DNA of 25,669 nt, from assembly GCA_015501075.1 (NCBI GenBank), contig JADNYJ010000449.1, forward strand, positions 1 to 25,669, in the 5' to 3' direction. The number at the start of each line of letters is the position of its first letter. Position 1 is the stretch's first letter. The stretch comes from Gymnopilus junonius. Its lineage: Eukaryota; Basidiomycota; Agaricomycetes; Agaricales; Galerinaceae. A program made the position numbers and the translations under genes. Positions 1 through 9,357 of this stretch are shown here, in pieces. The notes under the pieces are model-generated. The model saw only the letters and a program-made list of their open reading frames with translations. It was not told the origin of the DNA and made no database searches.

Positions 1-1508
1 ACGATAGTCATGCAATTGACTGACGTATTCCTTCTTGGTACTACAGTCTGGAGAAGGAAATTGAAGTTAAAAACGCAGGGCAGTCTCAATACACTTTAGG
101 GATAAGCGCTGGCCTATGCATGTTGTCTTCAATCATTTTTCATGACTCGATATTTTAGACGACCTTTTTCAGTCTCGTGCTCTACATCAATATACTTGTG
201 GTCCTGGATGAGATATGGATGAGATTTACAAATTCAAGGTCGCATCGAATTTCCGGTAAATTTCAGCGCACCGCATACCTTTCGCCTCTGGACCACTCTC
301 AATTACTCTCGACTATCACAAAATCGACTTTTTCGTTCTAACTCGGCTGGTTCAATGCTACACAACCGAGACAATTGGGAAGGCCAAGGCCGAGAAAAAA
401 ATCAGAGGCTTTTGGGAGGAGAGGCAAATGCGGTAGGGTATAATATCCATATTTCCTCGACCTAACAGACATTGGTAGACATGGGCAATCAAGAAAGATT
501 TCCCTTCAGAATCAAGTTTTCTGTAGATCCATGCACGCGACTTCATTCAGGGTCGAGTCGGACGTGGTGATCATAAGAAATTTATTGCAAAGGCACGTCA
601 TGCTTCTCTTTGAGTACTTTCAATATCTCACTTCAGCACCTCAGACTTTGACTCTAACTGTGCAAATTTTCGACCATGCGGACCATCTCCGATTACCCAG
701 TAGTAGGTTGCCGTTATTCAATCTCACTTAAATATATGAAAGAAATATACTGGGATCCGAACAGGTCCTTCAATGTGAAGACGATGGCATTCAATTTAGC
801 CTGTCGTGACTTGCCGCTTCCAGAGGTGGACTGGCAAATTACACCTAAGATATACAGTTCGTACTTCTCCCATTTTGACCCATATCTGATCATATAACTT
901 TTCATTTTGTAGTGGTTCATCATGATAGAGGCCACGACTATAACAACGTGGATGTCTTCGTGTTGACCCACGTCGTCCGTTGTTTAACGGGTTCAGGCAG
1001 TTCGCGATGCCAAGGCCGAGAACGAAGAATAAAGGCAGAAGAAAAATAAACTTATTGAGTCGTTTGGAAGGAACATTGACGAGGAGCAAATGCAGTACGG
1101 TATAAAAGACCGGAAACCAGATCTAGACTGAACTTCCTGGTCAGGTCATTGATGGCGGTGGTGACGGGTTTCGGGCAGTAATCGTTGGTTGCCTTGAAAG
1201 TTTGAATTAGTAAAACGACGTCCAAATTTTATAACCAAGCAGATCGTACTACTTGGACCTTGTTCAGGGCCACATTTTTTCCCCTTGCACTTCAAATTGG
1301 ATATGAAGTAATCTGAATTTGTCAGGTATCCAATCCGTTATCGGATCATTTTTAAACGGCTTCATTCAAAGTATTTATTTATTTATCTCATTGTTACATT
1401 ACAGGCTACATGGTGAGGAAATCCGCAAGTGCAATAGTTATAAACATTAACTTGTGTTGTCATTGCGTGCCCCAAGTTGGCTTCGTGTATGTGAATAGAG
1501 TGTCGATT
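1..1508. other. Decayed flank downstream of the first carbonic anhydrase copy
   Basis: No complete gene is visible. Minus-strand open stretches at about 714-1089 include a hydrophobic segment after MLLVNVPSKRLNK that looks like a signal anchor or membrane helix. A possible further exon near 720-800 follows an intron-like gap. I do not recognise the product. The stretch 1000-1100 (an AAGGCCGAGAA-like piece and a GCAAATGC-GGTATA piece) recurs weakly at 380-450 and partly at 3137-3200. The stretch 1180-1400 recurs near 3400-3480 and 7560-7720. This is mostly old, repeated, non-coding or pseudogenic DNA. Confidence 0.4.
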
Positions 1509-2248
1509 TTATATGACACGGTTGACCTCATCGATTTATCAAGCATGAGTAATGCTTGCTTTAGTTCATGAAGTAAGAAGCTCATTACCTTTCCTGTAGT
1601 GGTGTCGTGCACCCAGCCGGTGACTGCGGTACCTTCAATGATAAGGGGGTTTTCCTTCAAGAACTTGACATCGCCCTCAACACTTTCGTCCAAGTTTTTG
1701 TAAGCAGGAGAAAAATTGACGCTATCCAAGGCCCGAATGACAGTCTTATTTCCAGGAGCCTCTGATTCAATTTGGGCTCTCAGGGAGTCAGTCTTGAAAG
1801 TAAACATTCCACAACCAGTGTGATGAATGATGGCGACCTCACGAGTTCCAAGGAAGCGCTGAGAGAGTATAATGCTTCGGAGGGCCTCTTTCCTGCGTTG
1901 TATTTAAGCATACTGAAGATAAAACAAATGGTGAAAATGTTACATACGCCGAAGCTCCGGCGTTGCGGAGTATATGAGCATCTCCAAGACCAAGGCCAAC
2001 TTGCGTAGCCGGACTATGTTAACGTTTAATTGATGGACCTTTATAACCTCCCGTTTGAACACACGTACTCAATGCGGGCATCCATGCAAGTAACTGGCAT
2101 GAAAAAGATAAGGATCTCTTTCATTAGGGTTGGATGCATATTACAACTCACCGACGACAAGCTTCTTGTTTGGAACGTCGAGCATAAGGTCGCCCTTGTC
2201 GAAAGAAGCGACATACTTGTCGTTGTGAGTGATGAAAGTCTCAGACAT
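1509..2248 (-). CDS. Beta-carbonic anhydrase, copy 1 (intact, 5 exons)
   Basis: The product reversibly hydrates CO2 to bicarbonate with a zinc ion. The model has exons 2152-2248, 2069-2093, 1948-2013, 1589-1892 and 1509-1526. All introns are GT-AG (58, 55, 55 and 62 nt), and the 510 bp of coding sequence give 169 residues without a stop. It starts MSETFITHNDKYVASFDKGD. The zinc/catalytic motif TCMDARID has Cys35 with the Asp37/Arg39 dyad, and HHTGCGM supplies His87 and Cys90. The protein ends TGKVNRVI. Length and motifs fit the short, Cab-type (Rv1284-like) beta class, which is probably cytosolic because no leader is seen. A TATA-like box lies 73 bp upstream. Residue 89 is Gly, where copy 3 and most relatives of this subclass have Asp. 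The gene shares introns and flanks with copies 2 and 3, so it is a recent paralog. The tiny last exon was placed by matching it to copy 3. Confidence 0.85.
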
Positions 2249-3663
2249 GATAGGTAAAGAGCAAAATTGAAAGGAACTGAAAGGTTGTATATGCAAGACA
2301 ACTTAAAGTTACGACTCACATATTTATACAGATATAGCCCTCCAGGTATTCGGGCATCATTTGTTCGGCAGAGCATTATCAACCAAGGCCCACTCACTGT
2401 AAGCTATGCTAATTCATAACGTCAATCGGACATCGGCCATTCTGTTAAGCAAGCTTCGTCAGTGAGGACAAGGGCAGTCCGCGCATGGCCTGAGTGAGAC
2501 CGCTATATTTTTGAACATGGCTTCAAAACGTTTAAAGGGAGGTTTGATGCCTTGAAAGACAATAGAATGTATGATTCTTTCTCGCCGTTGAAAGCCGATG
2601 ACTTTATGGAGACTCTATAGACCGTTAGGCTAGTCCTTGAATTTAGATGATAGAGGCATCGGAGAGTAAATACCTTGGCATTCATATTGGCCGAGCTTAG
2701 TTATACCATGGTCATCAAACTCAAAAGAGGGTGTACATGAACTCGTCTTCCAATGCCCCTCACTTCAAATATAATTGACTCATCTAAATTTCCAGCTTTA
2801 ATAAACCAGGATGAGCAAGGTCATGAATCGTGAAATTTTGGAAGTTCAACACTTAGACTCCGGTGAACTAGGAGTTGGGTGTTGATTTTAAACCTTCAAT
2901 ATACTCTAGGCATAAATAGACTCACAAGGTGTATTTTTGGGGTAGGAGAATAGTGGTGCACTAATGATGCGATAGGAGTGAAAATAGTGTGTCTTATCAC
3001 TGGGAGTTCTGCGAATCAGTAAGGATCAAATAGTATAGTTCGAGGGCAACTTGGCTATTAGCCCAGAGATGACTTTATGCAGGTGTTATTTGTATTTCTC
3101 ATTAATGTTACAAATAAAATGCCTGTTAATTGATCCCATTTGGAAGGAACATTGACGAGAAGCAGATGTTGTATGATATCAGAGACTCAGGCTGGAAAGC
3201 AGATCTGGATTGAAATTTATTGTCGCGTCTCATACAAACATTTATAATATTTCATCAAGAGGACGGTGCCGGCTGTTGGGCCTCACATTCTTGTAGTAAA
3301 GGAACTGTATTTAGCAAGTCTCGTGTTCGCCATTTTGCTTACGGAAAAGGCATGGTCTAGACCCAGACTCTCGGAGATAATTTTGGCTCCTCACCTGAAT
3401 TCGGAAGTTATGGGTCCGACTTTTGCGATTGCAAACACTGGGACCCTGTTCAAGGTGACTATAGTCTACTCTTGTATTTTTATAGAACCGTATGATTGTG
3501 GCTGGTATCTAATCTATGCAGTTTGTCTTTTGATCATTTTTCAACTACAAATTGTCGCCGAACAACTTGTGTACTAAACCCAAGCACTCTGTTACGGAGA
3601 CTATGCATGATTTTGGCACCAGGTTAAGCATGGCTGTGTGAGAACTATTTATTTTATTGATCT
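2249..3663. repeat. Spacer between carbonic anhydrase copies 1 and 2, part of the triplicated unit
   Basis: No gene was recognised. The stretch 2330-3120 is the upstream flank of copy 1. It is clearly related to 4085-4975 (upstream of copy 2) and 8745-9720 (upstream of copy 3). Landmarks are a GGACATCGG...AAGCAAGCTTCGT block and a TCTGCGAAT block. The stretch 3140-3660 matches the downstream flanks of copies 1 and 3. It therefore holds the junction between two tandem units. A plus-strand open frame at 3266-3577 is not conserved as protein in the other copies and is probably chance. Confidence 0.6.
2321..2328 (-). promoter_or_regulatory. TATA-like box of carbonic anhydrase copy 1
   Basis: On the minus strand this reads TATAAATA, 73 bp upstream of the ATG at 2248. 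The same octamer stands at the matching place before copy 3 (8727-8734). In the truncated copy 2 the corresponding stretch (about 4080-4090) has lost it. Retention in the two intact copies and loss in the broken one supports a promoter role. Confidence 0.55.
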
Positions 3664-4015
3664 TTACTATATCAGATTTCAGCATACTGCAGATAAATTA
3701 GCGGTCAAAAAGGTGCATACGCCGAAGATCCAGCTTGCGGAGTATACGAGCATCTCCGAGGTCGAGGCCAATTTGCATTGCCGGACTATGTTAATATTTT
3801 ATTGATGGTCATTCAAACCTCGGGTTTGACCCTACTTAGCGCGTGTGTCCATGCAAGTGACTGGTATAAGGGTAAGGATCATTTCACAGAGGGTTGGATG
3901 TATATTAGAACTCAAGACCAACAAGCTTGTTAGGGACACCGAGCTTGAGGTCGCCCTTCTTGAAAGAAATGATACATTTGTTGTTGTGAGGGGCGAAAGT
4001 TTCGTGAGCAGACAT
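3664..4015 (-). pseudogene. Beta-carbonic anhydrase copy 2, truncated pseudogene
   Basis: This is homologous to copies 1 and 3 from the start codon (4013-4015; MSAHETFAPHNNK) through exon 3 and part of intron 3. It cannot encode an enzyme. The first donor is changed from GTGAGT to GAGTTC-like sequence. The core motif is reduced to TCMDTRAK and runs into a stop, so the catalytic Arg context is altered. Exon 3 has lost bases in the RNAGAS stretch. Exons 4 and 5, with the second half of the zinc site, are missing. The sequence passes straight from intron 3 into DNA that matches the region downstream of copies 1 and 3 (from about 3660 leftwards), which indicates an internal deletion. Confidence 0.8.
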
Positions 4016-5642
4016 GATTTCAATGGACATAGAACAAGACCTGAGAAAGACCAGAAGATAGTATACGCAAGATAGGTCGTTAAACAGATACGGTTCTGCA
4101 GGCATTGGGGCATCATTTATTCGACAGATCAACATCAGGAAGTTCACAATTTATTGTGCGCTTTTGGCGGTTTTCCTGCTTACGACAAGCTAAAAAAAGG
4201 TTAGATCAAGTCCAAATGAATAGAATTTTCTCGAAATCGTTTTGATGGACTCTGATGGAACGACTAGCCGAGTGGAGCCGTGAAAGCCGCTTTTCTCAAA
4301 AAGGGATATGGTTACGTTTTACTTTTTACTTTGGCGCTTTTTGGACGCTTTTTGCACTTGCTCAAGCTAAAAAAAAGAAAGTTGTGAAACTCCTGATGCA
4401 TTAGCAAGGTTGGTTCACCCGTAACGTAAATTTTAAGCCAAAATACAACCGGACATCGGTCAATCTTGTCAAGCAAGCTTCGTTAGTGAGGGCATGGTAG
4501 TCCGTGCAGCTGGGCCTGAGTGAAACCGCGATATTTCTAAACGTGTCGTCGAAATGTAAGAAATGATTTGGATGATGTGTAGGTCCTAATCGATGTTGCA
4601 GGTCGGTCGTTTCTTTATAAGGAAGTCCCAGTGACCATCCATATATCGGCTGTCTGGTTAGGGAACAGAGGAAGTAAAAGACTGAAAATATCGTTTTGAT
4701 TGAGTAAAAGAGAATTTACATCCAAGCTGCCGCGCTTCAACACTTTAGTTAAAATCCGCAAGGTCATGGGTTGTGAAGGGTTCATTTTGACTAAGACCAA
4801 TCGAGGAGTTAGCTATTAGCGCTGCGATAAGGGAGTCGGAAATGGCGTGCATGTAATTGGCAGTTCTGCGAATCAGCAAGTAACAAAGATAGCTCAAGGA
4901 CAGACTGGCTAGTAGCCTCGAGGTGACTCCATTCGTGTTACTGATTTTGCGTCTCTCAATCAATGCCGCCAAAAAAATCCTATCATCTCTGATCTTTCAC
5001 TTACAGGTTTGCTACTTGATCCTGGAATTTGAAGCCTTATAATTTGACGAGTTGCTCTGGATAATGTATTCTTCATCGCTATGCGTCGGTATGTTATTCC
5101 TGATTGAATTAGTTAAGATTGTATTGTCTATCTGTCGAACTTCACAGACACCGCCATGCGATGTCTGGTTTTACAGAGGCTGCTTGTGTCCATTCCATCA
5201 AGTTCTCACTCCAAGAGCCTCGATTTACGGCGCGATTGTGCTGAGATTTGATGCATTTTCGGCTTTTGAGAGGAGCGAAAGGTAACTCATGTCAGTGGAG
5301 TACTGCGGGTTTGGCATGGGTGAGATAAATTGTTATCACTAGCAAGCCAACCCCGAAGACTTACACAATCAATTGCCTGTGTGAAACCTTCTCATATTAA
5401 TGTCGAACGAACGTTTAACCCATTAAAAGTCAATTTCATTATGCCCTTTTGCGAACAAGTCATCATTAGAGGTTATCTGCAAGGTTTGACCAGAGAATTC
5501 TGCATCTTCTGATTGGCTTGAGGCTGTGGGGCTTCGACAATTCCTTAGGAATAATCCAACTTGCAGATTAACTATCTTCCGCAGATCATGCATGTTCATG
5601 GCTCCATGATTGCAACTTGCATTTCAAACCATTACATGGGGC
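4016..5642. repeat. Spacer of the duplicated block upstream of carbonic anhydrase copy 2
   Basis: No intact gene is seen. The stretch 4085-4975 corresponds to the upstream flanks of the other two carbonic anhydrase copies. The stretch 4970-5260 matches 9690-9930: a shared CCTATCATCTCT...ACAGG block, then a TTCTCACTCCAA block. An AT-rich, A-run-rich stretch at 4150-4390 is unique to this copy and may be a later insertion. The plus-strand frame at 5052-5285 has no recognisable product. Confidence 0.5.
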
Positions 5643-6121
5643 TCAAACCATGTACTGCGGCCTCCGTTCCGACACGGTAAGGAAAGGGTCCTTCCTATCC
5701 AGCCATCTCATAACTGGAGCCTGCGCCCCTGTCGGAAAGACTGGAGGAGGCATCTTTGACAGCTCGATTGCGCAACGAGCAGCCACGATGACGATGGGTG
5801 CTACGATCACTGCAATTCATTGTAAAATATGATCAACAAAAATGTTGAAAACGAGTTACTAGAACGGACGTACTTATTAGGACGGCCAACGTTGCCATAG
5901 TAGTAATAGCGCTACAGATGCCTCGTCCGATAGGTTTGAGATGCTCATTCGGGCCAGAGTAGCACTTGCTCGGAAGTTCGATGGTGAGATTGGTACCAGA
6001 AACTGACAAATACACGCGGTATAAGCGTTTACTTTCATTAAATAGAACGACGAAAAGGAAGAGGAAGCATGATAAGAATAACATATATACCAATGGAATA
6101 GCCACTATCAAGGTACGTTGG
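5643..6121 (-). pseudogene. Remnant of membrane protein gene B (left copy)
   Basis: This is the left-hand duplicate of the last two exons of gene B (10545-11076). The terminal exon is still open and ends in an almost identical tail (MPPPVFPTGAQAPVMRWLDR, then a KDPFLTVSERRPQYMV-like end). The preceding exon keeps an ELPSKCYSG-like block. A frameshift in the transmembrane segment near 6040-6070 puts the frame into stops. All upstream exons are gone. At about 6121 the homology to gene B ends and gene A sequence begins, so this is a deletion junction. Functional expression is very unlikely. Confidence 0.75.
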
Positions 6122-6510
6122 GTCCAGCAGTGCTTGGAAGAGGGTTGACAAGAGGTTTGCGTGGTCTTCGAGCATTGCTATACACAACGAAGGTAGCGGC
6201 TAGCACTGCCAGGTAAAAAAAGAAGAAAGTCGTTGGCGTGATGTTTCTGACTCCTGAGAGGGAGCTACTTAGTAACGGATGAACGTACAAACCACAATGG
6301 AAAACCAAACACAGTTATTCATGGTATGAATGAATTCACAGTTGTAATGACCGTATCCACACTCTATGGCCCGTCGAAGACGGAGAATGCTTCAGAAACT
6401 GAATTTCAAGCGGCATCAGTCAACGTTATCAGAAAAGAGAAAGAAATAGAAGCAGAGACCGATAAGAAAGACGAAATATGGAATGACGTACTAAATAGAA
6501 TAAGGGTATG
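6122..6510 (-). pseudogene. Remnant of membrane protein gene A (left copy)
   Basis: This matches 12437-12800 of the better gene A copy. It contains the start of the final exon (LAATFVVYSNARRPRKPLVN) and the preceding exon. In the preceding exon, one lost base where gene A reads RPYECGYG creates a TAG stop (about 6380). The C-terminal acidic tail of gene A is missing and is replaced by the gene B remnant, giving an out-of-frame AGPNVP ending. Upstream, at about 6510-6515, homology switches to an F-box gene 5' region. Confidence 0.75.
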
Positions 6511-6514
6511 AGCA

Positions 6515-7233
6515 AAATTACGTGACAAAATGCACTAAGAGAAACTCTTCCATCAGGAGAGATCGATATTATTTCAGTAATAAGATTTGCTCCTTTGATG
6601 ACTAAGAAGAAAGAAGCAATTCCGGAAGGAGGAGAGAAAATAATGAGTGTATAATTAAATTAAAGGAAAATAATCATACCTGATGTCTAGCCTGGGTAAG
6701 ATTTTCCATGGTAAGCGCAGGCAAGGGAGTAAAGGGTAAGTTTGACAGTGGGCTGCTTGAAGTACCATTTCGGATGTTATGAACAGTCACATCAACACCT
6801 GTCAGTGTCACGTTGTATCATCACGTGGTTCGGGCCTTGTGGGTGAACCCCAACGTAAGTACGCCGTACTTAATGATCTTAATGATCATCATCATTCGCC
6901 AGCATCCTCTTTTATCTTCCTTTTCCAAAATCCGATCGGGCTCTTGCTGTGCTCTCCAAGTTCCTTCAAACTTGCTTTAAATATGCTTAGCGATAACTTT
7001 CCGACTGGAAACTTGGAATATTTTCGACTCTCGGCGTTTTCAATGACCATCAAAACTTCCCAAAAACTTCCATACTTAGTACTTATCTAGACGCCGCCGC
7101 TCGCGCAGGCAGTATTAATTCCTTCGAATAGAACTTTGCCAATTTTAAACTGGAAGCTGCTCATCTGGCCGGGACTGCAAAAAGATTACCTGGCGCTTTT
7201 TGTGCTAAGGGCTATTGCTTTCATGTACTCTAG
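6515..7233 (-). repeat. Dispersed copy of an F-box gene promoter and first exon
   Basis: This is a direct-orientation duplicate of 15993-16598. It holds the same upstream region, including a TCACGTG E-box followed by TTCGGGCC-like sequence near 6824. It also holds a first exon starting at 6709 (MENLTQARHQ) with a GT donor, then the beginning of the F-box exon. That last part is decayed: after the Lys-Glu-Gln it reaches a stop within a few codons. The copied piece ends abruptly on both sides, against the gene A remnant at about 6512 and the flippase fragment at about 7234. Confidence 0.7.
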
Positions 7234-7475
7234 GCTGTGAAAAGAGAAGGGACATCCCAAAAGTGATAATGGCGTTAACAACATCACTATCTGTCGGCTC
7301 CGTATTAATTTCATAAAACCTTGAACTCGTTCCCGTCCTCGCATCATACAGCCCATTAAACACCACGCCAATAAGACACATCACCGTCAACAACCCAAAG
7401 TTGACAATGACATTGAAGTTTGTCTCCTTTTCAATCTTACTCCTTTCACTCCGCGTGTCGCATCGTTTTTCAGGA
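7205..7475 (-). pseudogene. Fragment of a P4-type ATPase (phospholipid flippase)
   Basis: The minus-strand frame reads RSERSKIEKETNFNVIVNF, then a hydrophobic helix (LLTVMCLIGVVFNG), then a loop YDARTGTSSRFYEINTEPTD and a second hydrophobic stretch, VVNAIITFGMSLL. From knowledge of the family, this order matches the segment of Dnf1/Dnf2-type aminophospholipid flippases before and across membrane helices 3-4, where a KRSKIE-like motif precedes the helix. Only about 85-90 residues are present, of a protein normally well over 1,000 residues. There is no P-type DKTG motif or other domain nearby. It is therefore a stranded exon fragment, cut at about 7234 by the F-box promoter repeat. Confidence 0.7.
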
Positions 7476-7916
7476 CGGAAGTGCTTGAAAATTTTAGTAG
7501 TAAAGTAACTGTTACTGAGTCTCGTGCATTTATGATCCGAACCTTGGCCGCGATGGTTTTGGCTCGTTCACTAAATTTGGTAAGCTATGGGTCCAAATTT
7601 TGCAAGCCAAGCAGACTGAACCACTTGAACCTTCTTCAAGGCCATGTTTTGCCCCTGCATTTTTATTCCAGTATAGAATCACCTGAATTTTGATGGTATC
7701 CAATCCAGAGTGTTTGTCTTCCTAACATTCTTTGACTGCTCGATTTCACTCGCGCAACACATTACTTTCAAACATTGAACTATGCTTTGTAACAGTAATT
7801 ACACATAATTTTGACACCAGCTCAAGATAGACCTCATGCAAGGCAAATATTTCATTGACACATTCAAGACTACATTGTAGAGAAGTGGTTCCATACATCT
7901 GAACGGAGCGTCGAGT
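7476..7916. repeat. Downstream flank of carbonic anhydrase copy 3
   Basis: No gene was recognised. The stretch 7550-7860 resembles the regions downstream of copy 1 (about 1150-1400) and copy 2 (about 3290-3660). A shared landmark is GGGTCCAAATTTTG followed by a CTTGAACC...TTCAAGGCCA block. The open frame at 7481-7693 (+) is not preserved between copies. This may include the 3' untranslated region of copy 3. Confidence 0.5.
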
Positions 7917-8662
7917 TTAAACGGTACGTTTGATCTTATTGGTTTATCAAGTGTGAGTATGGTTTACTCGGGTTCATGAGGGATAGGAACCATTACCTTT
8001 CCTGTAGTGGTATCCTGGACCCAGCCGGTAACCACGGTGCCTTCTTCGAGAAGAGGGTTTGCTTTCAACCATTTGACATCGCCGTCAACGCTATCCTCTA
8101 AGTTCTTATAAAGATAAAGAGCGGAGAAATCGACATTATCCACGGCCTGGGCGACACCCGAATTTCCAGGATGCTCTGATTTAATTCGGTCTTCTATGTT
8201 GTCAAGTTCGAAAGAAAACAATCCGCAGTCAGTGTGGTGAATGATGGCGACTTCGCGAACTCCAAGGAAGCGCTGAGAGACTATGATGCTTCGGAGGGCC
8301 TCTCTCCTGTGTTGTATTTAAGCGTCCTGAAGATAACCCCAACAGTGAAAATGTTACATACGCCGAAGCTCCAGCGTTGCGGAGTATATGAGCATCTCCA
8401 AGGCCGAGGCCAACTTGCGTAGCCGGACTATGTTAACGTTTAATTGATGGACCTTTATAACCTCCCGTTTGAACACACGTACTCAATGCGGGCATCCATA
8501 CAAGTAACTGGCATGAAAAAGATAAGGATCACTTTCATTAGGGTTGGATGCGTATTAAAACTCACCGACGACAACCTTCTTGTTTGGAACGTCGAGCTTG
8601 AGGTCGCCCTTGTCGAAAGAAGCGACATACTTGTCGTTGTGAGCGATGAAAGTATCGGACAT
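7917..8662 (-). CDS. Beta-carbonic anhydrase, copy 3 (intact, 5 exons)
   Basis: The product is a zinc enzyme for CO2/bicarbonate interconversion. Exons are 8566-8662, 8483-8507, 8362-8427, 7997-8306 and 7917-7934. All introns are GT-AG (58, 55, 55 and 62 nt, the same sizes as in copy 1), and 516 bp give 171 residues. It begins MSDTFIAHNDKYVASFDKGD. TCMDARID and HHTDCGL supply the Cys-His-Cys zinc ligands and the Asp/Arg dyad, so the full active site is present. The protein ends TGKIKRTV. It is two codons longer than copy 1 (a repeated Leu-Tyr before KNLEDS). The second half of the protein differs at many residues while exons 1-3 and their introns are almost identical, so divergence is uneven. 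A TATA-like box lies 65 bp upstream. This copy keeps the usual HHTDCG motif and is the best candidate for the ancestral-type enzyme. Confidence 0.87.
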
Positions 8663-8726
8663 GATAGGTAAAGAGCAAAATTGAAATGACTCGAGGACTG
8701 TATATGCAGTACAAATTACACTCGCA

Positions 8727-8734
8727 TATTTATA
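8727..8734 (-). promoter_or_regulatory. TATA-like box of carbonic anhydrase copy 3
   Basis: It reads TATAAATA on the minus strand, 65 bp before the ATG at 8662. It is at the position equivalent to 2321-2328 before copy 1. Confidence 0.55.
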
Positions 8735-8938
8735 CTCTGCAGATATGGCTCTCCAGGTATTCGGGTATCATTTGTTCGGCGGAGCATTATCTCAAGGCGA
8801 GTCATTCACTGTAAGCTATTTCAGTTTAGAACTGAAATCGGACATGGGGACCTTCCATTTAGCAAGCTTCTTCGGTGAGGACAAGGGTACCCACGCATGT
8901 CTTGAGTGGGACAGCTATATTTTTGAACATGGCTCCAG

Positions 8939-9118
8939 AGCGCTTGGAGGGGGGTTTGAAGCCTTGAAAGACGGTAAAATGTATGATTCATTTTCGCCGT
9001 TGCAAGCGGGTAACTTTATGGAGACTCAAAGCGCTTGAAGGGAGGCTTGATGGCCTGAAAGGCAATAAAATGTAAGATTCTTTTTTGCCATTTCAAGCCG
9101 TAACTTTATGGAGACTCT
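8939..9118. repeat. Imperfect 91-bp tandem duplication
   Basis: Two adjacent units, about 8939-9029 and 9030-9118, both start AGCGCTTG and both end TTTATGGAGACTC. The equivalent flank of copy 1 (about 2520-2617) has only one unit. The duplication therefore arose in the copy 3 lineage. The units differ at many positions, so it is not very recent. Confidence 0.8.
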
Positions 9119-9357
9119 GCGGTTCGTTCCCTAGTCGTTGAATTCGGGTGACAGGCATAGGAGAGCAAATACCTCGGCATTCGTATTGGCCGAGCTCACT
9201 TATCCCATGGTCGTCAAGAGTCGAAAGAGTGTCCATGAACTTATCTTCCAATCTGCCTTACTTCAGAGATAATTTACTCGTCTACATTCCCTTCTCCAGC
9301 GAACCAGGATAAGCAAAGTCACAAGTCGTGAGAGTTCAACAAGGAGTTAGCTACTAA

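Noticed and set aside
1370..1390. ATTTATTTATTT-like run
   Set aside because: A simple AT-rich stretch that is not repeated in array form. No CRISPR-like spacing exists anywhere in the window, as expected for a fungus.
2030..2257. Plus-strand frames over the carbonic anhydrase copies (also 3845-4075 and 8444-8671)
   Set aside because: They recur only because they mirror the conserved minus-strand exons. They carry no independent signal.
4150..4390. A-run-rich stretch considered as a retroposon tail
   Set aside because: Several short A runs and CTTTTT-GCGCTTTTTGG-like pieces occur, but there are no flanking target duplications or coding remnants that I can define.
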